Below are positions 51,901 to 57,900 of a stretch of 64,000 bases of DNA, in pieces (position 1 is the first letter of the stretch; each line of letters starts with the position of its first letter). The notes under the pieces are model-generated. The model did not search any database. It was not told the origin of the DNA and worked only from the letters and a program-made list of their open reading frames with translations. The position numbers and the translations under genes are program-made. The DNA lies in contig CM059572.1 in NCBI GenBank assembly GCA_030386875.1, positions 41,394,232 through 41,458,231 on the forward strand, in the 5' to 3' direction. Source of the stretch: Morinoia aosen. Lineage: Eukaryota > Arthropoda > Malacostraca > Amphipoda > Talitridae.

Positions 51901-54900
51901 TGGTACATCTGCACCCCATCTCAGTTGGTACATCTGCACCCCATCTCAGTTGGTACATCTGCACCCCATCTCAGTTGGTACATCTGCACCCCATCTCAGT
52001 TGGTACATCTGCACCCATCTCAGTGTGGCATATCTGCACCCAATCTCAGTCCGGTATATCTGCAAACAATCTCAGTTCATCAAATTGCTCCCAGTCTTGC
52101 ACCTACCATCAAGTAAATTGGTTAGTTATTCGTGTCAAAAAATTCACTCTTGTCAAGTTACTCTTACTCTGGTCAAGTTACTCTTGCTTGATTTGGCTCA
52201 AAGAAAATAGATAATTCTTACACGCTCCCGGAAGTGAATCAATAACTTGACAGAGCAGTTCCCCGAAAACCGACACTAAAATTGTGAATAGAATAGTTTT
52301 CTTCGAAAAGTGTTATGAATCATACTAGCTGTACTCGATATTTTTTAATGCTCTTTCCAAGCGTTTCACATTCACAAAATTTTGCACAGCATATATCCAC
52401 GAATTTACATGGCGTTGCGATAATTTAAAACAAATCATCCTCGTAAATTTGTTAAAAGTGATTTAAACCAGTAATATTTCACTTTTAGTAAAATAACAAT
52501 CGCAAAAGACTAGACGGTATTAGATTGAGATGAATTTACCAGGATCGTCAGCAGCTAATCAAAGAATTAGTCGCCCACTGAGTGATCAGGTGTAAAAATT
52601 TCTACACATGATTTCTACTGAGTAGACCAGTGCTCTATATTTCTAATTTAAAATATTAGAAAGGAAAAAAGTTTATTTGAGCTATTTCAAGTGCTGACAA
52701 TAACATCCTCTCAATTTGATTACGTTATAGGTTAATCTAAGCCTCCCTAACTACCATAAAGGCGTTCCTAAAAGAGTAAGGCACCATTTAGTATGGATAT
52801 CAGGAAGCTGAGAGTCTACACACAGTATGCACGAGGTATGTCCTCCACCCTGTACATAGAAACCGCAAAATTGAAAAAGTTCAATAAGCACGATAAATTG
52901 AGAAAACGTCCGAGGTACTGAAAAAAGATAGCGGTGAACTAGAGAAGGTGTTCCGTAATCAAACGAAAGCTATTTTTCAACAAAAGGAAGGCCTACCTAA
53001 CACCCTGAACCTAACACTCCGCTCGGGACCTCACATCTACCTTTTAATATCGACAACTCTTATCAATACGTCATAATCCTTCTGAAGAGTATTGAATTCA
53101 TCACCTACTTCGTTTACAAATTACAGGAACACTAACAAACTTTAATTCACAAATAATAATAATAAAAAATAAGGATTATCTCTCGACGTATTAAAACTCG
53201 AACAAATACTTTAGCCAACGTCTTTCAAGATATTTGAGGGGATCATAAATATAGATTCCTCCAAATACGTGACGGCCAAATGAAAGTGTTAACAAAGATT
53301 CAATAACATATGGAAGAGGTACCAAGACATTAGCAAAGGCAATCTAGATTATGGGAGTGATTTGCGAAGAAACAGTCCGTTCCATCATCGTGCGCTGGGC
53401 GCTGACAATGTGGGCCCAATGTTTGGTGCGGGTTGCTTAGGTACGCCGTCACTACGCGCGCTGTGTCAATACCGCGCGTCTCCATAGGCTGCACCTCCCC
53501 ACACCAGCCCCGCATTTGTGTTCTGCTTAAGGGTGTGCGTCACAAAATTTGTGTTCTGCTCAATTACTCGCGTCCCGACGTCTGCGCTCCGCTTGAAAAC
53601 TCCCGTCCCGACGTCTGCACTCCGCTGGAAAACTCCCGTCCCGACGTCTGCACTCCGCTGGAAAACTCGCTTACCGACGTCTGCACTCCGCTGGAAAACT
53701 CGCTTACCGACGTCTGCACTCCGCTGGAAAACTCGCTTACCGACGTCTGCACTCCGCTGGAAAACTCGCTTACCGACGTCTGCACTCCGCTGGAAAACTC
53801 GCTTACCGACGTCTGCACTCCGCTGGAAAACTCGCGTCCCGACGTCGGCACTCCGCTGGAAAACTCGCGTCCCGACGTCGGCACTCCGCTGGAAAACTCG
53901 CGTCCCGACGTCGGCACTCCGCTGGAAAACTCGCGTCCCGACGTCGACACTCCGCTGGAAAACTCGCGTCCCGACGTCGACACTCCGCTTGAAAACTCGC
54001 GTCCCGACGTCGGCACTCCGCTGGAAAACTCGCGTCCCGACGTCGGCACTCCGCTGGAAAACTCGCGTCCCGACGTCGACACTCCGCTTGAAAACTCGCG
54101 TCCCGACGTCGACACTCCGCTTGAAAACTCGCGTCCCGACGTCGACACTCCGCTTGAAAACTCGCGTCCCGACGTCGACACTCCGCTTGAAAACTCGCGT
54201 CCCGACGTCGACACTCCGCTTGAAAACTCGCGTCCCGACGTCGACACTCCGCTTGAAAACTCGCGTCCCGACGTCGACACTCCGCTTGAAAACTCGCGTC
54301 CCGACGTCTGCACTCCGCCTGAAAACTCGCGTCCCGACGTCTGCACTCCGCTTGAAAACTCGCGTCCCGACGTCTGCACTCCGCTGGAAAACTCGCGTCC
54401 CGACGTCTGCACTCCGCTTGAAAACTCGCGTCCCGACGTCGGCACTCCGCTTGAAAACTCGCGTCCCGACGTCGGCACTCCGCTTGAAAACTCGCGTCCC
54501 GACGTCGGCACTCCGCTTGAAAACTCGCGTCCCGACGTCGGCACTCCGCTTGAAATTTTAAGCAAGTTGTTTGCATTTGGTAAATTGTATTGGTAAATTT
54601 ATCCTCATTCGTTACAGATTCTCACACTGCAGTCCTCTCCTTGGAACACCTATGTTGTGGTACTACCAAAATTCAAGAACAAATTTAGTTGATTTCAACT
54701 CCAACTATTTCTGTAACAACCTTTAATTGAGAAAAATTCGTTTGTGTGAGTAGTAAATAATTCAATAACGCTTAATTGAGGCATGAAACATGAACTTATT
54801 TTTAGCACAACGTAAGTGCAACAGCATGGTTCATTGATGACTAGACACAACTACAAAGCAGACGAAGAAAGCAGCTTACCGACAACATTAAGCGGAGGCA

Positions 54901-57900
54901 ACAAAGTGGAACAATCGTTACTGACCAGCTCAGACCAAAGCAACAATGTCGCACTCACAACAGGCATCGTGGTGTTGAAAGTGAAGAAAATACACAAGTT
55001 TTGACAGCGACGTTATAGTACGTCGTCTTTATGTCTATGGGCGAAGGTACAGCCAGTAGTTATGACGGCTGTGATACCACACAGGCCGGGGTATTAATGC
55101 TAATGATGGAGCTAACAATACCGTTTTGATAACGGCGATGGCGCAACACATGCAGTTGCGATGATGGTGCTTCTAATGCAGTAAGGATAGCAATAACACA
55201 ATGTGCCAAGTTCTAATTCTTAATGCCAGCCACATCCTATCGTTGCGAAGAGTTGCACTACAACAAAACACGTTTTTTCTACACAGACTACTGCAACTGA
55301 GATTACATGGGGCTAAATTCCAGAGCAAAACTTGCGCCATGACGTTCCTGGTAAGAGGCAATGACCGGGGATCAAAAGCGATACGAAGCTCAGTGTCAGG
55401 GCGGTCGATGATGCCGTGATGGACTGCGTGAAGAGCTCTTGGTCTTCGCTCGTGCGTTGGTCTAGTATTTTTATTTTGATACTTCCAGTATTGAAAGGCC
55501 CTTTGCTCGCAGAATTCGAGACGTATTTCATATGGGTGACAGAACATAAGCTATTATAACAATTTCAAATCTTGTTTAACTGTGAAGTGTTTATTTTGGA
55601 AAAGAAGAAACCATAAAAAGGAACAAATATTCATTAACCTTGAGTGACTTTTGGGTACCATACTTGAGAAAGCTATTAAGACTTATGAAAAGAGGATCGA
55701 GGAAATCATTTCTTGTCCTCCCATTTTGCAACGAATAACTGATTTATCGATTTTATGTGTCGTGTCAAACATAACTTTTTAATTAAGAAATCTCACAAGA
55801 AAAGCAACGATGAATTTATTCCTACGTTCTTGCATCGACGAACCCTAAAGCCGCACAAAAACTGAACTTAGCACGCCGAATGAATAATGAATTTCAAATA
55901 AAATCATTCATTACTCGCACATTGAAGTGCACTTCATTTCATTGTCGAAAGGCCTAATGCCAAAGGCCTTCATGTAACCCATAATGTTTGTAAAAATTGT
56001 TTCAGACATTTCCTGGCAATTTGTTCAAATTTGTCATCATATATTCTCTTAAATATCAAATGAAAAATACGCCATCACAGAAGTAGATTCTTAGTTGTTG
56101 AAAATAATGTTTTTGGTGAAAATCTACAGGATGCCATACTAAAATTCGAAACGATTTGACTCATTTCAGCTCGAATCTGTTTTACGTTAACCTTAGATGA
56201 ATACAAATTCATTTGCACAAGTTAGAGTTCAACACCGCTTTATTTACGCGCAGACCTGGCTGAAAACCCTCATTTGAACAATTATACTGAATCTATGAAT
56301 ACCACACATTTTGTACACCAAATGAACATCAGATACTTGTTTTTGGTCTGGTTAGTTAACGGGTATTTTTGAAGAACTATCCACAAATTTGAATCAATGA
56401 TGAAAATAAGAGTGTTAATATAACAGTAGTTGGTTTTTACAACAGGTTAGTTTACCCAAGCATTCCTTCTTAATTTACTACAAAGAATAAAAATCAATAT
56501 AGCTTACTAAAAAAAATTCGTTTTGACAAAGGTATTCTCACAGTTTAATTAAAACCCATGTGAGATCATAATTTTTAGGACTAATTCTAGGGACTTTTAA
56601 ACTTCGAAAATTTCATTATTCCTTCATACCATAAGAAATCTAAGATAATTTGTTCCAGAATAGTGGGCCTGAGGCTCAATATTCGTAAAATTTACTGGAA
56701 AAATACCAACGCTCGCACAATTGCTGTTCAGAGATTGCTCCATAAGTTTTAAAGCAGATCAGAAGCAAGAGCGAACTCATCCGTCCGAATGAACCTGGTA
56801 GCCATTTGCCACTCAGTCAAGGTAATAATCCCCTAGGAGAGCTGAAAAGCGTAGCATTGCATGGGATTTTACTGAAGCCTAGCCCATATTTTCATTCAGC
56901 TACGGAAAAATTTGATGACCTCTTGTTCCCACATCTAAAAGCCTCACATATTCTTGAGAATCTAGAAGAATTTATTGAAGCCTTTTCAATTTAACAAGAA
57001 AGAAATGCATTGCATCATGACACGTGCAAATCGAAGTTACAGCTCGGAAGAATACACATGCTCTCTTCTCAGCACAGCTCTCATTCATGAAAATCTCACA
57101 GAATTCTTGTCTTGGCCAGCTTTCTTTTACAGCTACCAGGAAGGAGCTGTTGACCATTAATAGTAACCCGGAAGGCGCTTCAATGAAAGCAAGATCGTAA
57201 CATCGACCTTCCGTGTACTCCTGAACTCCATTCAGTCCTTCTCGTGGTCATCAAACACCTCGACTCGACTTGCTGGAATTTTGTGATCACTTCGGCAAGA
57301 TAGAAAATGACCGAGGCACGAAAGGGGATATTTGTGATCACCTCATCGAGAAGATTGAAGACTGTGGTTACATGAAAGCGGAAATATGCGATCACCTTTA
57401 GGACAAGATCGAAAAATCTCGTTTCATGAGGGCAAGAATTTATGATTGCTTCTCAGATGAAATTGAAGAATCCGTTATTAAAATAACTTCGATTTATGAT
57501 AAACTTTGTGATAGCTTTATTCTCAACCCCGTTGGCAAATTACCTTGAACCATCGACAAAAAATGCACTCTCATTTTCAAGAATCAACGAAAACCTTTTC
57601 GCATGTATTGTAATCGTTAACTATGAGTAAAGCAGATATGCACAAATCATCAGAAAGTGATTGAACATTGTAGGACAAAAAATTCTCTAAGTACTCTAAT
57701 ATCTGAATATTTTTAGCTCAAAAAGACCAGTAATTTCCTAGATATAGCTAAAGTTTGGATGGGAAAGCCATAGCCATCATTGATTATTCTTAGATACGTC
57801 AACTATATTAGAGGAAAAATTAGTTTCACCCTCCCTAACCACATAAAACCCTTCGACAAGCATACACGTTTTCATCCCTCATACATCAATCCGAAGAGAA

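Noticed and set aside
50819-52214. 463-codon and nested 279- and 238-codon frames
   Set aside because: The 25/26-bp unit lacks stops in all plus frames; unit length is not a multiple of three, so each peptide just cycles through the frames.
53564-54565. 333-codon minus frame (SGREFSSGVQT repeats) as a gene
   Set aside because: Nearly all six frames are open across the array, so openness carries no information; no splice or start context supports it.
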